Of a stretch of DNA of 64,000 nucleotides, positions 1-11,294 are shown piece by piece. The DNA is from Pseudomonadota bacterium (lineage in GTDB: Bacteria; Pseudomonadota; Gammaproteobacteria; Thiotrichales; Thiotrichaceae), in contig PDPG01000040.1 of NCBI GenBank assembly GCA_002747455.1, positions 62,001-126,000 on the forward strand, given 5' to 3'. The position numbers and the translations under genes were made by a program. Positions within the stretch are counted from its first letter, which is position 1, and every line of letters begins with the position of its first letter. The notes under the pieces are model-generated. The model was not told where the DNA came from. It was given only the letters and a program-made list of their open reading frames with translations, and ran no database searches.

Positions 1-1138
1 CACGTTGCAAGGCGCGCTCCTGAAGGTCCGGCGATACGCCGCGCTCAAAGCGGTGTGAGGAATCTGTATGCAGGCCATAGCTCCGAGCCTTACCCATAAT
101 TTTTTCAGGAACAAAATAGGCACTTTCCAGGAAGATATTTTGTGTCTGATCTGTTACGGAGGAATCCAGCCCGCCCATGACACCAGCCAATGCCAAGGCT
201 TTTTCCTGATCGGCAATGACCAGCGTATCTTCGCGTAAGGCAATTTCACGATCATCCAACAAGGTCAATGACTCACCTTCCGTTGCCATACGCACGACGA
301 TACCGCCAGACAGCTTATCCAGGTCAAAACCATGCATGGGCTGACCGAGTTCTATGAGGACATAGTTGGTTACATCAACGACCGGCCCCAAACTCCGAAT
401 GCCAGCACGACGTAAACGCTCAACCATCCACAACGGCGTCTCAGCATTCACATTTACATTGCGAATAATACGCCCCGCGTAACGCTGACAATCCTCAGTC
501 GCCTGAATCTCAACTGCAAATTTCTCATCAGAAGCCTGTTCCACAACTTGGATTGTGGGTTCAATCACCGGAGATTGGGTCAGCACGCCAACCTCTCGAG
601 CGATACCGGCAATACTCAAACAATCTGCACGGTTTGGTGTGGCATCAAGCTCCAGAATGACATCATCCAACATCATGTACTCGCGAATATCAGCACCAAC
701 TGGCGCTTCTTCCGCAAGTTCCAACAAACCATCCGCACTGTCTGCCAAGCCCAGTTCACTCGCAGAACACAACATACCGAATGACAGTTCACCGCGTAGC
801 TTGGATTTTTTAATCTTAAAACTGGAGCCGTCCTTCGCCCCTAATACCGCACCAATTTTCGCTAATGGAGCTTTGAGCCCAGCACGAGCATTTGGCGCAC
901 CGCATACGATCTGCAACGGCTCAGTTTCCCCACAATCCACCGAGCAAACTTGCAACTTATCCGCACCGGGATGCTTTTCTGCGCTTAAAATTTTCCCAAC
1001 AACAACATTGGTAAAATCATTGGCAACTGGCTCAATACTGTCTAATTCAACACCCGCCATGGTAAGTTGACTGCCAATTTCTGCTGCATCAACATCGGGA
1101 TTCACCCACTCACGCAGCCACATTTCACTGACTTTCAT
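1..1138 (-). CDS. pheT: Phenylalanine-tRNA ligase beta subunit, C-terminus beyond the window
   Basis: This is the N-terminal 379 residues or so of the beta subunit of the (alpha-beta)2 phenylalanyl-tRNA synthetase, which carries tRNA-binding and editing domains. The reading frame stays open from the ATG at 1138 to the window edge. The translation starts MKVSEMWLREWVNPDVDAAE, a typical PheT start, followed by the EMAP/OB-like tRNA-binding domain and the start of the B3/B4 editing region. An AAGGGG ribosome site lies six bases upstream of the start. pheT follows pheS by 12 bases, so the two are cotranscribed. Identity rests on the sequence start, the partner gene and gene order; the catalytic-like C-terminal part is not visible. 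Confidence 0.95.
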   Translation of the reverse strand, partial: MKVSEMWLREWVNPDVDAAEIGSQLTMAGVELDSIEPVANDFTNVVVGKILSAEKHPGADKLQVCSVDCGETEPLQIVCGAPNARAGLKAPLAKIGAVLGAKDGSSFKIKKSKLRGELSFGMLCSASELGLADSADGLLELAEEAPVGADIREYMMLDDVILELDATPNRADCLSIAGIAREVGVLTQSPVIEPTIQVVEQASDEKFAVEIQATEDCQRYAGRIIRNVNVNAETPLWMVERLRRAGIRSLGPVVDVTNYVLIELGQPMHGFDLDKLSGGIVVRMATEGESLTLLDDREIALREDTLVIADQEKALALAGVMGGLDSSVTDQTQNIFLESAYFVPEKIMGKARSYGLHTDSSHRFERGVSPDLQERALQR

Positions 1139-1150
1139 TTGTATATCCCC

Positions 1151-2194
<1,044 letters not shown>

Positions 2195-2211
2195 TTAAAC
2201 CTTTTAAAACG

Positions 2212-2251
2212 CAAAAAGCGGAGAAAGGCCTTCACCTTTCCCCGCTTTTTG
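2212..2251 (-). terminator. Strong intrinsic terminator or attenuator between rplT and pheS
   Basis: Two 17-base arms (2212-2228 and 2235-2251) pair around a six-base loop. Read on the minus strand the arms are fully paired with one G-U wobble and end in UUUUU, the shape of a Rho-independent terminator. It starts 20 bases after the rplT stop and sits upstream of pheS. In enterobacteria pheST is attenuated here with help from the Phe-rich pheM leader peptide. I see no Phe-rich leader ORF in the 20 bases between the rplT stop and the hairpin, so partial termination without a pheM-like peptide is the simpler reading. Confidence 0.85.
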
Positions 2252-2271
2252 TCTGATTCGATACGTTTGAA

Positions 2272-2631
2272 TCAAGCAGTCAGGGCGGCTTTGGCCTGCT
2301 CTACTACTTTCCCAAAGGCATCAATATCATGTACAGCCAAGTCAGCCAGCATTTTGCGATCAACTTCGATACCCGCCTTATGAATACCGTCCATCAAACG
2401 GCTATAAGAGAGATCGAACATACGCGCTGCCGCATTGATACGTACAATCCACAGTCTGCGGAACTGACGCTTCTTCTGACGACGATCACGGTATGCATAC
2501 TGACCCGCTTTGGTTACTGCCTGATTTGCAACACGGTAAACGCGACTACGCGCACCGTAATAACCTTTCGCTTTTTTTAGAACTTTCTTGTGCTTTGCAC
2601 GGGCTGTTACACCACGCTTCACTCTTGCCAT
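2272..2631 (-). CDS. rplT: 50S ribosomal protein L20
   Basis: Ribosomal large-subunit assembly protein that binds 23S rRNA. The 119-residue product has the expected length and the strongly basic N-terminal half ([20 protein letters not shown]), followed by the globular domain with [13 protein letters not shown]. It is 15 bases downstream of rpmI and belongs to the infC-rpmI-rplT operon. In relatives L20 represses this operon by binding its mRNA; I did not identify such a binding site here. Confidence 0.98.
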   Translation of the reverse strand: MARVKRGVTARAKHKKVLKKAKGYYGARSRVYRVANQAVTKAGQYAYRDRRQKKRQFRRLWIVRINAAARMFDLSYSRLMDGIHKAGIEVDRKMLADLAVHDIDAFGKVVEQAKAALTA

Positions 2632-2646
2632 TGTTTAAATCTCCGA

Positions 2647-2844
2647 TTAAGCGTAAGGCATCATTTTACGAACGGAAGGCGTATCACAAGCCTCCACCAC
2701 ATCACCTGCACGCAGGTGGCGCTTTCGCTTCGAGCTCTTCTTAGTCAGGATATGACGCAAGTGAGATTGCTTGCACTTGAACGTGCCATTGGCACGCTTG
2801 CGGAATCGCTTTGCGGCACCGCTGTTAGTCTTTATTTTAGGCAT
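2647..2844 (-). CDS. rpmI: 50S ribosomal protein L35
   Basis: Small basic ribosomal protein of 65 residues with the family pattern [20 protein letters not shown] at the start and [12 protein letters not shown] in the middle. It lies between infC (88 bases upstream) and rplT (15 bases downstream) in the usual order, and L35 synthesis is normally coupled to the same L20-mediated control. The ATG at 2844 is preceded by GGAGAC. Confidence 0.98.
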   Translation of the reverse strand: MPKIKTNSGAAKRFRKRANGTFKCKQSHLRHILTKKSSKRKRHLRAGDVVEACDTPSVRKMMPYA

Positions 2845-2932
2845 CTTCGTCTCCGTTGATAACGGTTAAAAAAACATCCCCCAAGAGTGCCTGCCTTGAA
2901 GGGACGCGTACAAATCCGTGTGCAGAAGCAGC

Positions 2933-3469
2933 CTAGGAAGAGCTCTTATCTTTATTAGTCGGTGATAACACCATGACCATTTGGCGACCTTCCATCTTTG
3001 GGAACTGCTCGACTGTTGCGTACTCTTCCAGATCTGCCTCAACACGCTTGAGCATATCCATCCCCAAATCGCGGTGAGCCATCTCACGCCCACGAAAACG
3101 CACAGTAACCTTGGTCTTGTCCCCAGCCTCAAGGAACTTGATCATATTCCGTAGCTTAATGTTGTAATCCCCAACATCCGTAACTGGACGGAACTTGATT
3201 TCCTTGACCTGTGTCTTCTTCTGCTTCTTCTTGGCAGCGCCTTTCTTTTTACTGTTTTCGAACTTGAACTTACCAAAATCCATAATCCGACACACAGGCG
3301 GCTCAGCATTCGGTACAATTTCAACCAAATCAAGCGTCATAGCAGCAGCCTTAGCCATTGCATCCTCAATAGACACAATGCCAACATTTTCACCTTCTGC
3401 ATCAATCAACCTTACCTTCGGTAAAGTAATTTCTTCATTGACACGATTTTTTTTCTGGTTGCGGGCGAT
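2933..3469 (-). CDS. infC: Translation initiation factor IF-3, AUC start codon
   Basis: IF-3 binds the 30S subunit, checks start-codon choice and prevents premature joining of subunits. The protein has the N-domain ([13 protein letters not shown]), the Lys-rich linker ([22 protein letters not shown]) and the C-domain ending [11 protein letters not shown]. The frame has no ATG, GTG or TTG early enough for a full N-terminus. An in-frame TAG lies at 3482-3484, and an AGGAGGG ribosome site at 3477-3483 stands seven bases before ATC at 3467-3469. Starting there gives 178 residues, beginning [13 protein letters not shown] after the initiator, as in homologues. Rare AUU-type starts on infC let IF-3 repress its own translation; an AUC start here fits that mechanism. 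The first TTG downstream would remove 20 conserved residues. Confidence 0.93.
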   Translation of the reverse strand: MARNQKKNRVNEEITLPKVRLIDAEGENVGIVSIEDAMAKAAAMTLDLVEIVPNAEPPVCRIMDFGKFKFENSKKKGAAKKKQKKTQVKEIKFRPVTDVGDYNIKLRNMIKFLEAGDKTKVTVRFRGREMAHRDLGMDMLKRVEADLEEYATVEQFPKMEGRQMVMVLSPTNKDKSSS

Positions 3470-3533
3470 ACGCTTACCCTCCTAAACAATAAAAAACACG
3501 ACTCAACACACCCCGCGTACTAAGCGTCAACAC

Positions 3534-5453
3534 CTACTTGGCATCCACTCGACGCTCCACCTCATCCTGCATCCGGGCAATCAGAGCATCAACGGTCATT
3601 GTCCCTAGATCCTCACCCGTTCTGGTACGAACTGCGACGGATTCTGCCTCGACCTCACGATCACCCACCACCAATAAATATGGTACGCGTTGCAGAGTGT
3701 GCTCGCGGATTTTAAAGCCAATCTTTTCATTTCTCAAGTCTGATGTCACGCGAATACCGACTTTTTTCATGCGCTCTGTCACTGATCTTACAAACTCAGC
3801 CTGCGAGTCCGTGATGTTCATAATAACAGCTTGCTCAGGAGACAACCACAAGGGGAAACGCCCTTCGTGATGCTCAATCAGAATCCCGATAAAGCGTTCA
3901 AATGACCCCAAAATTGCCCGATGTAACATGACCGGTACCTGACGCGAGCCATCTTCAGCAACATACTGAGCATCCAAACGAGCAGGCATTGAAAAGTCAA
4001 CCTGAATGGTGCCTAACTGCCACACACGCCCCAGGCAATCTTTTAACGAAAATTCTATCTTAGGGCCGTAAAAAGCTCCCTCGCCCGGCAGTTCTTCCCA
4101 ATCAAGATTTTGTGCGTCCAACGCATCAGCCAATGCTTTTTCTGCCTTATCCCAGTCCTCATCACTACCAACACGATTTTCAGGACGTGTTGATAGGCGA
4201 TAAATAACTTCGTCAAAACCAAAGTCACGATATACATCGTGCAGGAAATCAATAAAATCGGCTACTTCCGACTGAATCTGATCTTCAGTACAGAAAATAT
4301 GCCCATCATCCTGAACAAAACCGCGAACACGCATTAAGCCATGCAATGCGCCCGACATTTCATTACGATGACAAGAACCAAACTCTGACAGGCGCATTGG
4401 TAAATCACGGTAACTTCTCAGCCCCTGATTAAACACCTGCACATGACAAGGGCAGTTCATGGGCTTAAGGGCAAATTCGCGCTCCTCAGAGACTAGAGAG
4501 AACATATCCTCTTTGTATTTTGCCGCATGACCGGAACGCTCCCACAGAGAAAAGTCCACCAACTGAGGCGTCTTGATTTCCTTGTAATTTCTCTGGCGCT
4601 GCTGTTTGCGCATGTACTGTTCGATTGTCTGATAAATCGTCCAGCCTTTCGGGTGCCAGAACACTTGCCCCGGTGCTTCTTCCTGAATATGGAATAAATC
4701 TAGCTGACGACTCAGGCGGCGATGATCACGCTTTTCTGCTTCTTCAAGATTATGCAGATACGCCCTGAGCGCTTTCTTATCTCCCCATGCCGTACCATAA
4801 ACACGTTGCAGCATCTCATTATTGGAATCACCACGCCAGTATGCGCCAGCCAGTGACATCAATTTAAACCAACGTAAGTGTCTGGTATTCGGCACATGCG
4901 GTCCACGACACATATCCACATATTCTTCATGATAATACAGGCCGACTGCCTCAACAGATTCATCCATATCATCAATTAATTGCACCTTATACGCCTCATT
5001 GCGCGCCTCAAAAATTGCACGCGCCTCAGCAATCGGCGTCATCACCTTTTTGACATCGTAGTCTTTTTTGATCAACTCGCCCATGCGTTGTTCAATCGCA
5101 CTCAGGTCGTCTGGCGTAAAGTGTCCTTCATAATTAATGTCGTAATAAAAGCCATTATCAATGACCGGCCCAATGGCCATCTGTGCCGCTGGATACAACT
5201 GTTTAACAGCATGACCGACAAGGTGAGCAAATGAGTGACGTACAATTTCCAGCCCTTCCTCATTCTTTATTGTAATAATTGCCAAGGTTGCATCGTCTTC
5301 GATCACATCACACGCATCAACCAAACGGCCATTCACGCGCCCTGCGATTGTCGCTTTGGCCAAGCCCGGTCCAATATCAGATGCAACATCCATGACAGAA
5401 ACAGGCTGATCAAAATTACGTTGGCTACCATCAGGAAGAGTAATTACAGGCAT
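3534..5453 (-). CDS. thrS: Threonine-tRNA ligase
   Basis: Class II synthetase that charges tRNA-Thr and edits mischarged Ser-tRNA-Thr. The 639-residue protein carries a TGS domain (about residues 1-60), the editing domain with [10 protein letters not shown] near residue 73, and the catalytic core with the zinc-binding Cys in [10 protein letters not shown] near residue 335. It ends in the anticodon-binding domain (about residues 535-639). The ATG at 5453 is preceded by GGAG. infC starts 64 bases downstream of the thrS stop, a wider gap than in enterobacteria, but the order thrS-infC-rpmI-rplT-pheST is the conserved one and suggests a shared transcript. Confidence 0.98.
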   Translation of the reverse strand: MPVITLPDGSQRNFDQPVSVMDVASDIGPGLAKATIAGRVNGRLVDACDVIEDDATLAIITIKNEEGLEIVRHSFAHLVGHAVKQLYPAAQMAIGPVIDNGFYYDINYEGHFTPDDLSAIEQRMGELIKKDYDVKKVMTPIAEARAIFEARNEAYKVQLIDDMDESVEAVGLYYHEEYVDMCRGPHVPNTRHLRWFKLMSLAGAYWRGDSNNEMLQRVYGTAWGDKKALRAYLHNLEEAEKRDHRRLSRQLDLFHIQEEAPGQVFWHPKGWTIYQTIEQYMRKQQRQRNYKEIKTPQLVDFSLWERSGHAAKYKEDMFSLVSEEREFALKPMNCPCHVQVFNQGLRSYRDLPMRLSEFGSCHRNEMSGALHGLMRVRGFVQDDGHIFCTEDQIQSEVADFIDFLHDVYRDFGFDEVIYRLSTRPENRVGSDEDWDKAEKALADALDAQNLDWEELPGEGAFYGPKIEFSLKDCLGRVWQLGTIQVDFSMPARLDAQYVAEDGSRQVPVMLHRAILGSFERFIGILIEHHEGRFPLWLSPEQAVIMNITDSQAEFVRSVTERMKKVGIRVTSDLRNEKIGFKIREHTLQRVPYLLVVGDREVEAESVAVRTRTGEDLGTMTVDALIARMQDEVERRVDAK

Positions 5454-5645
5454 ATCAATAATCTCCAGTGGTGACCAATACCAGTGGCCACATGATGTTT
5501 TTCGCCATTACTGTGGCGTGGTTAAATTAGGCGGGCTAGTCTAACAAGATAAATCATTCGGGTTAATAGTTGGGCACGGTTATTTTGCACACTATTGGCA
5601 TTAGCAACTAAGGTGAACGAAGTAAAAGAGAATGAAATATTAGGA

Positions 5646-5721
5646 TGGTGGGGCGTGAGCGATTCGAACGCTCGACCAATTGATTAAAAGTCAACTGCTC
5701 TACCGACTGAGCTAACGCCCC
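5646..5721 (-). tRNA. tRNA-Lys (anticodon UUU), second copy of the pair
   Basis: A 76-base cloverleaf on the minus strand with a GGGGCGT/ACGCCCC acceptor stem, D-loop sequence AGCTCAGTCGGTAGAGC, anticodon loop CTTTTAA, T-loop GTTCGAATC and an encoded CCA end. It is identical in the mature part to the copy 20 bases upstream in the transcript. Confidence 0.97.
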
Positions 5722-5741
5722 TTTGGGAAAATATCTTGAAA

Positions 5742-5817
5742 TGGTGGGGCGTGAGCGATTCGAACGCTCGACCAATTGATTAAAAGTCAACTGCTCTACC
5801 GACTGAGCTAACGCCCC
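5742..5817 (-). tRNA. tRNA-Lys (anticodon UUU), first copy of the pair
   Basis: Identical 76-base tRNA-Lys with the same acceptor stem, UUU anticodon and encoded CCA. It is the promoter-proximal member of the tandem pair; a near-consensus promoter lies just upstream at 5834-5861. Two identical copies read AAA and, through wobble, AAG codons. Confidence 0.97.
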
Positions 5818-5833
5818 ATCTCAAGAACGGCGT

Positions 5834-5861
5834 ATTATAAAGACCGCACTTTCATTTACAA
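5834..5861 (-). promoter_or_regulatory. Probable sigma-70 promoter of the tRNA-Lys pair
   Basis: On the minus strand TTGTAA (5856-5861) is followed after 16 bases by a perfect TATAAT (5834-5839). The distance from the -10 box to the first tRNA base at 5817 is 16 bases, which leaves room for a short 5' leader. The downstream discriminator is partly GC-rich, which is common for stringently controlled tRNA promoters; that last point is inference. Confidence 0.7.
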
Positions 5862-6045
5862 GCTATTTTTTTACTAAATTGCACCTTTTCCAAGTGCCTA
5901 TTGCTTGGCAATTAATACCGATCGACTCTGGAAACCTGTAATACGACAAAGAAACCTGACACCTGTTTACAGAATCGCCTCACAATATCAGATTTCACGT
6001 AAGCCACGTCGGCAAGCCTAAATAATACCGTCACCACAATGGCAC

Positions 6046-6531
6046 TTAAGCCCGCACAGTATCACTCACAATGTGCGCCGGGAAACCTCTGGATAACAGG
6101 AAGCGTGACTGTTTGGCCTGTTCATCTCTAGTAATTGGTAACACCGGCCCGAAGCGTTTTGCACGTTGCTGCTCTGCAAGATCCCACCAATTCACCTCTG
6201 CATCACGAATGGCTTTTTCTGCCAGAAACGGGCTCGCACCGCGCTGCACCAGTTGCTGATGGATCTTCAGCGCTCCCTGCCCCTTGAGGATTCTTGAGCG
6301 AACAAAGCTTTCCGCATAACGCTCATCACTTTGATAATTAGCCTCCGCCAATTGATCTAACAACGCATCCAGATCGACACCCTCAGCATGAGGCTTTTGC
6401 CTTAGTTTCCGATGTAACTCCCAGCGAGAGTGTTCACGCCGCGCCAACAGATCAATCGCTGTTTTCAGGCAGCGATTGACATTGTCTTCATCAGGCACCA
6501 AGGCGTTATTCTTCCGGCTGCTCGGAATCAT
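6046..6531 (-). CDS. recX: RecA regulatory protein RecX
   Basis: RecX binds the RecA filament and limits its activity. The protein is built from three-helix RecX repeats. Recognisable segments are [19 protein letters not shown] and [15 protein letters not shown], the second being the core RecX motif. The frame is open up to 6603, but an ATG at 6531 gives 161 residues and a 26-base overlap with the end of recA; GTG or TTG codons just after the recA stop would give a protein about ten residues shorter. The placement directly behind recA supports the call and suggests translational coupling. Confidence 0.9.
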   Translation of the reverse strand: MIPSSRKNNALVPDEDNVNRCLKTAIDLLARREHSRWELHRKLRQKPHAEGVDLDALLDQLAEANYQSDERYAESFVRSRILKGQGALKIHQQLVQRGASPFLAEKAIRDAEVNWWDLAEQQRAKRFGPVLPITRDEQAKQSRFLLSRGFPAHIVSDTVRA

Positions 6532-7546
6532 CCTGTGCTTCAGTCGGCGTCCCTTTTGGTGCCAGCAGCTTATCGCGTAATTGCTTTTCGATGGTTTCAG
6601 CAATCTCAGGGTGCTCTTTTAGGTAAGTACGCACATTATCTTTACCTTGGCCAATCTTATCATTCTGATAGCTGTACCACGAACCCGCTTTATTCAGTAA
6701 CCCCTCGCGTACGCCCAAGTCAATTAACTCACCCTCATGCGATACACCCTCGCCATAAAGAATTTCAAACTCGGCTTCTTTAAATGGGGGTGCCATTTTG
6801 TTTTTAACCACTTTAACCCGCGTGCTATTTCCAACAATTTCATCGCCTTTCTTGATACCACCGATACGGCGAATATCCATACGAACAGACGCATAAAATT
6901 TCAGGGCGTTACCACCCGTAGTCGTTTCAGGGCTACCGAACATCACACCAATTTTCATACGAATCTGGTTGATAAAAATAACTGTGGTATTCGATTTTTG
7001 GATATTGGCCGTCAATTTACGCAACGCCTGAGACATCAAGCGCGCCTGAAGCCCCATGTGCGAATCACCCATATCACCTTCGATCTCGGCACGAGGAGTC
7101 AGTGCGGCAACTGAGTCCACAATCACTAAATCCACACCACCAGAGCGCACCAGCATATCCGCAATTTCCAATGCTTGCTCACCATTATCTGGTTGGGAAA
7201 CCAGCAGATCGTCAATGTTCACGCCCAGTTTTTCTGCATAGCCAGGATCTAGCGCGTGTTCTGCATCCACGAACGCTGCGGTGCCACCCGCCTTCTGGCA
7301 TTCGGCAATACAGTGTAAGGTCATGGTTGTCTTACCTGATGACTCCGGCCCATAAATTTCAACAATCCGGCCACGAGGTAAACCACCTACGCCCAATGCA
7401 ATATCCAATGTCAGTGATCCGGTAGAAATCACCTCAACATTACGGGCTGCACTGGCATCGCCCATGCGCATAACCGCACCTTTACCAAATTGCTTTTCGA
7501 TCTGGCTCAACGCCGCGGCTAGGGCTTTCTTTCTATTCTCATCCAC
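6506..7546 (-). CDS. recA: Recombinase RecA
   Basis: DNA-dependent ATPase that forms the strand-exchange filament and triggers LexA self-cleavage. The 346-residue protein has the Walker A GPESSGKT near residue 66, the segment [14 protein letters not shown] typical of the L1/L2 region, loop 2 with [20 protein letters not shown], and an acidic C-terminal tail (DDSEQPEE). Start is ATG at 7546. In the 90 bases between pncC and recA I find no CTGT-N8-ACAG LexA box; only a short palindrome GCAAATTTGC at 7579-7588. pncC lies upstream in the same direction, so readthrough from a pncC promoter is possible. Confidence 0.99.
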   Translation of the reverse strand: MDENRKKALAAALSQIEKQFGKGAVMRMGDASAARNVEVISTGSLTLDIALGVGGLPRGRIVEIYGPESSGKTTMTLHCIAECQKAGGTAAFVDAEHALDPGYAEKLGVNIDDLLVSQPDNGEQALEIADMLVRSGGVDLVIVDSVAALTPRAEIEGDMGDSHMGLQARLMSQALRKLTANIQKSNTTVIFINQIRMKIGVMFGSPETTTGGNALKFYASVRMDIRRIGGIKKGDEIVGNSTRVKVVKNKMAPPFKEAEFEILYGEGVSHEGELIDLGVREGLLNKAGSWYSYQNDKIGQGKDNVRTYLKEHPEIAETIEKQLRDKLLAPKGTPTEAQDDSEQPEE

Positions 7547-7636
7547 GTGTATTCATTCCTCATAAGACTGGTGGCAAAGCAAATTTGCCGGATTATTATT
7601 ACTTATTTCCTGCACGACTATTTAGCCATATTTTAT

Positions 7637-8137
7637 TTATCCGCCCAAGCGTGACTCGACACCCTGTAGTGCATGTACTACAGACTGCCGGCGAACAGCA
7701 TCACGATCACCCGCAAAGTAGCAGGTTTCAGTATCCAGCAGACCCTTATTAGTCGCCCAAGCAAAACACACAGTTCCCACCGGCTTTTTATCCGTACCCC
7801 CCTCAGGCCCGGCAATACCAGTAATGGATAGAGAAATGGTCGCATTGCTATTTTTTAAAGCACCGCTGGCCATTTCTGTGGCAACCGCCTCACTCACTGC
7901 ACCAAATTTCTCCAGCGTATCCGCACTCACACCAACCATCTGCTGTTTGGCTTCATTGCTATACGTCACAAAACCACACTGTAAAACCGCGGAGCTCCCA
8001 GGCAAATCGGTCAATACCTTAGCTACCCAACCGCCGGTACAGGATTCCACCGTTGCCAGCGTTTCGCCACGACTGATCAATAATGCTGACACCCGCTTTG
8101 CGGTGTCTTTCAAACGAATATTTTTCATCCGCGCCAT
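7637..8137 (-). CDS. pncC: Nicotinamide-nucleotide amidase (CinA C-terminal domain family)
   Basis: Deamidates nicotinamide mononucleotide to nicotinate mononucleotide in pyridine-nucleotide recycling. The 166-residue protein corresponds to the stand-alone CinA C-terminal domain, with ATVESCTGGWVAK (catalytic Ser/Thr region) near residue 30 and SITGIAGPEGGTDKKPVGTV near residue 105. It is upstream of recA on the same strand, an arrangement shared with many gammaproteobacteria, and diverges from mutS across 100 bases. Confidence 0.93.
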   Translation of the reverse strand: MARMKNIRLKDTAKRVSALLISRGETLATVESCTGGWVAKVLTDLPGSSAVLQCGFVTYSNEAKQQMVGVSADTLEKFGAVSEAVATEMASGALKNSNATISLSITGIAGPEGGTDKKPVGTVCFAWATNKGLLDTETCYFAGDRDAVRRQSVVHALQGVESRLGG

Positions 8138-8237
8138 CTTACCTGATGTGTCGCTAAAAAGTCAGACCCGACATGGGATTTGCATTTATTTCCCCTCGCC
8201 CCATGACATTTTAATGCCCTGCTGATACATTGCCCGC

Positions 8238-10814
8238 ATGGCTAAATCGACCACGAAAAACCTCCCAAAACACACCCCCATGATGCAGCAATACCTGCGA
8301 ATTAAGGCAGAGCATCCAGATCAAATGCTGTTTTATCGCATGGGTGATTTTTATGAATTATTTTTTGAAGATGCGCAACGCGCTGCGGAGCTCCTTAATA
8401 TCACACTGACGGCGCGAGGCAAGTCTAATGACGAGCCGATCCCAATGGCCGGTGTACCCTATCACGCCGCTGAGCAATATTTACCTCGCCTGTTAAAGCT
8501 TGGCGTGTCGGTGGCTATTTGTGAACAAGTTGGTGACCCGGCCAATAGCAAGGGGCCAGTCGAACGAAAGGTTGCCCGCATTTTAACGCCGGGAACGGTC
8601 ACAGATGATTATCTGCTGGATGAAACCCGCGACAATTTGTTACTGGCAATTTATCAACATGAAGAAGCCTGCGGTGTGGCTCATATTGACCTCAGCAGCG
8701 GCAGATTTGTGTTATCTCAACTTGAAGACACCCAGGCACTGATTAATGAAATTGAGCGCTTACAGCCCGCTGAAATTTTATTGCCGGAGGAACAAAACCC
8801 GCTACACAGCACCAAGCACTCAGTCACCCGACGCGCCAACTGGCACTTTGATCGTGACACAGCCAACCAGTTGCTCACCAAACAGTTTGGTACTCACGAC
8901 CTGAGCGGGTTTGGTTGCGATGACTTGCCACTGGCGATTATCGCTGCGGGTGCCCTACTCCAATATGTGCAGGAAACCCAACGTGCAGCACTGCCACATA
9001 TTACGGGTATGCAAATTGAATCTACCGATGATGGAGTCGTGTTGGATGCCGCCAGCCGACGGAATCTGGAGCTTGAGCAAAGCCTGACAGGCGATCATAA
9101 AAACACCCTGATTTCTGTACTGGATCACACCTCCACCAGCATGGGTGGGCGCTTACTAAGCCGCTGGTTAAACAAGCCACTGAAAGATCAGCAAACACTG
9201 AAACACCGCCATCAATCCGTGGCAAATTTGATTCAAGATTATCGCTTTGAGTTACTCCAACCGCTACTGCGTCAAATTGGCGACATTGAGCGCATTGTCT
9301 CGCGAATAGCGTTAGGCTCCGCACGTCCCCGCGATCTTTCAACCTTGCGAAATTCCTTGCACGTTATACCCGCATTGCATCAGGAGTTCGTGGCAATGGA
9401 CTACCACTACCTGCAAGCACTGGGACACCGCATTGATACTCACACTGAGTTACTAACACTGCTTGGCCGAGCCATTATCGAAGAACCTCCAGTCCTGATT
9501 CGTGACGGCGGGGTAATCGCTGAAGGCTATGACGAGGAACTGGACCAACTACGCAACCTCAGCCAGAACGCCGATCAATACCTGCTGGACTTAGAGACCC
9601 GTGAACGTGAGCGTACTGGCATTCAAACACTCAAGGTGGCTTATAACCGAGTACATGGGTTTTATATTGAAATCTCCCGCGCCCACTCTGATCAGGTGCC
9701 ACCGGAGTATGTCAGGCGGCAAACGTTGAAAGGTGCAGAGCGTTTTATACTGCCAGAACTTAAAGAATTCGAAGACAAGGTTTTATCCTCCCGTGAGCGT
9801 GCATTGGCACGGGAAAAGGCACTCTACGACACACTGCTGCAAACGCTTAGCGAGCACTTACAACCCCTTCGTGCTACCGCTCAGGCGATTGCGGAACTGG
9901 ATGTACTGGCTAATTTTGCAGAACGTGCCACCACCCTAGACTACAACTGCCCCGAACTGGTTGAAACACCAGAACTGAATATTAGGGACAGCCGTCATCC
10001 GGTTGTCGAAACGACGCTCGATACCCCCTTTGTCGCCAATGACCTACAGATGCACCCTCAACGCCGCATGTTAATGATTACCGGCCCCAATATGGGTGGT
10101 AAATCAACCTATATGCGCCAGATCGCCCTGCTGGTGCTCATGGCACATATCGGTAGCTTTGTGCCCGCCAAAAGTGCTGTTATCGGGCCTGTTGACCGCA
10201 TCTTTACACGCATCGGCGCGCACGATGATTTAAGCACTGGTCGCTCCACGTTTATGGTTGAAATGACCGAAGCGGCGAATATTCTCAACAATGCCACTGC
10301 AAATTCTCTGGTACTAATGGATGAAATTGGCCGTGGCACCAGTACCTTTGACGGATTGTCACTGGCTTGGGCATTTGCGGAACACCTCGCCAAACAACGC
10401 AAGGCATTCACATTATTTGCAACGCACTATTTTGAGTTAACCAGCCTACCGGAGCAAATCAGCAGCATTGCCAATGTGCATATTGATGCCATTGAACACG
10501 CCGACAAAATTGTCTTTTTACATCGCGTGAAAGACGGCCCCGCCAATCAAAGTTATGGCTTGCAAGTGGCTCAACTTGCCGGTGTCCCCAAACCTGTCGT
10601 AGATCAGGCCAGACACAAACTTCGATCATTAGAAACAGATGCAAAAAAAGCCCCCGAAGAAGGCGGAACCCTGCCACTGAATTTACAATTTGTACCGGAG
10701 GCTGATCCGCAGGCTGACGCGGTGAAGGCCGCTTTACAAGCGATTGACCCAGATGAGTTGACTCCAAGACAAGCCCTGGATGCACTCTATACGCTCCACC
10801 AGCTGATCGAATAA
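8238..10814 (+). CDS. mutS: DNA mismatch repair protein MutS
   Basis: Recognises mismatches and small loops and starts repair with MutL. The 858-residue protein matches the usual length of about 855. The mismatch-contacting Phe-X-Glu is F38-Y39-E40 in [10 protein letters not shown]. The Walker [10 protein letters not shown] lies near residue 616, followed by [14 protein letters not shown] (Walker B) and ATHYFELT. The C-terminal segment after residue 800 is the usual linker and helix-turn-helix. It diverges from pncC and ends ahead of a good terminator at 10990-11028. Confidence 0.99.
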   Translation: MAKSTTKNLPKHTPMMQQYLRIKAEHPDQMLFYRMGDFYELFFEDAQRAAELLNITLTARGKSNDEPIPMAGVPYHAAEQYLPRLLKLGVSVAICEQVGDPANSKGPVERKVARILTPGTVTDDYLLDETRDNLLLAIYQHEEACGVAHIDLSSGRFVLSQLEDTQALINEIERLQPAEILLPEEQNPLHSTKHSVTRRANWHFDRDTANQLLTKQFGTHDLSGFGCDDLPLAIIAAGALLQYVQETQRAALPHITGMQIESTDDGVVLDAASRRNLELEQSLTGDHKNTLISVLDHTSTSMGGRLLSRWLNKPLKDQQTLKHRHQSVANLIQDYRFELLQPLLRQIGDIERIVSRIALGSARPRDLSTLRNSLHVIPALHQEFVAMDYHYLQALGHRIDTHTELLTLLGRAIIEEPPVLIRDGGVIAEGYDEELDQLRNLSQNADQYLLDLETRERERTGIQTLKVAYNRVHGFYIEISRAHSDQVPPEYVRRQTLKGAERFILPELKEFEDKVLSSRERALAREKALYDTLLQTLSEHLQPLRATAQAIAELDVLANFAERATTLDYNCPELVETPELNIRDSRHPVVETTLDTPFVANDLQMHPQRRMLMITGPNMGGKSTYMRQIALLVLMAHIGSFVPAKSAVIGPVDRIFTRIGAHDDLSTGRSTFMVEMTEAANILNNATANSLVLMDEIGRGTSTFDGLSLAWAFAEHLAKQRKAFTLFATHYFELTSLPEQISSIANVHIDAIEHADKIVFLHRVKDGPANQSYGLQVAQLAGVPKPVVDQARHKLRSLETDAKKAPEEGGTLPLNLQFVPEADPQADAVKAALQAIDPDELTPRQALDALYTLHQLIE

Positions 10815-10989
10815 AGCCCATAATTTTCAATCAGTCATATTAAATATGCGTAATGGAACTTTTTGCATATATCGTGGCAGTATTTTATTGATGCCTATTT
10901 TTTATTCTATTAATCACCGGACTAATTGATTTATCGGAAAAACACCCTGCCAAATAAACCATATTAATTCCTGCGATTATCGATACTCG

Positions 10990-11028
10990 TCGGTGAAGAT
11001 TTACTAATCTCTTCACCGAGATTTTTTT
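10990..11028 (+). terminator. Intrinsic terminator after mutS
   Basis: A perfect 10-bp stem (TCGGTGAAGA at 10990-10999 with TCTTCACCGA at 11010-11019) around a 10-base loop is followed by GATTTTTTT. It lies 175 bases after the mutS stop and 60 bases before the next plus-strand gene, which must therefore have its own promoter. Confidence 0.88.
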
Positions 11029-11089
11029 AATTTTTACCCGCCTCATTTTTTCGGTAGATATAAATAACCCAATCGAAACGGAGGTCACT

Positions 11090-11290
11090 ATGTCACGGAA
11101 TGACAATATCCTTTCTATCTTTGAAAGCCACATCAATCGCGAATTTGTTAACCGGAAAAAACGTCACTGCAAGAAAGTGCGCCGTCGCCTCGAGGTGAAG
11201 CAAAAGCTGGACTATTACTTTGAAGCCAAGCGCATCAACCAGCGACTTGGCTTTCTGGATGACGATGACGAACTTATGTGGAAAATCTAG
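11090..11290 (+). CDS. Small basic protein, resembles the PA3496 family
   Basis: A 66-residue cytoplasmic protein with a Lys/Arg-rich middle (NRKKRHCKKVRRRLEVKQK) and an acidic C-terminus (LGFLDDDDELMWKI). The order of basic segment, short helix with YYFEAKRINQRLG and acidic end resembles the small PA3496-type proteins of pseudomonads, which are annotated as putative envelope-integrity proteins; their function is not established. A clear GGAGG stands seven bases before the ATG, and a terminator upstream isolates it from mutS. It is convergent with the EamA gene, the two stops being four bases apart. Confidence 0.7.
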   Translation: MSRNDNILSIFESHINREFVNRKKRHCKKVRRRLEVKQKLDYYFEAKRINQRLGFLDDDDELMWKI

Positions 11291-11294
11291 GAGC

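Noticed and set aside
5608..5790. A 60-codon open frame over the two tRNA genes with a repeated peptide
   Set aside because: The repeat is simply the duplicated tRNA-Lys sequence read as protein.
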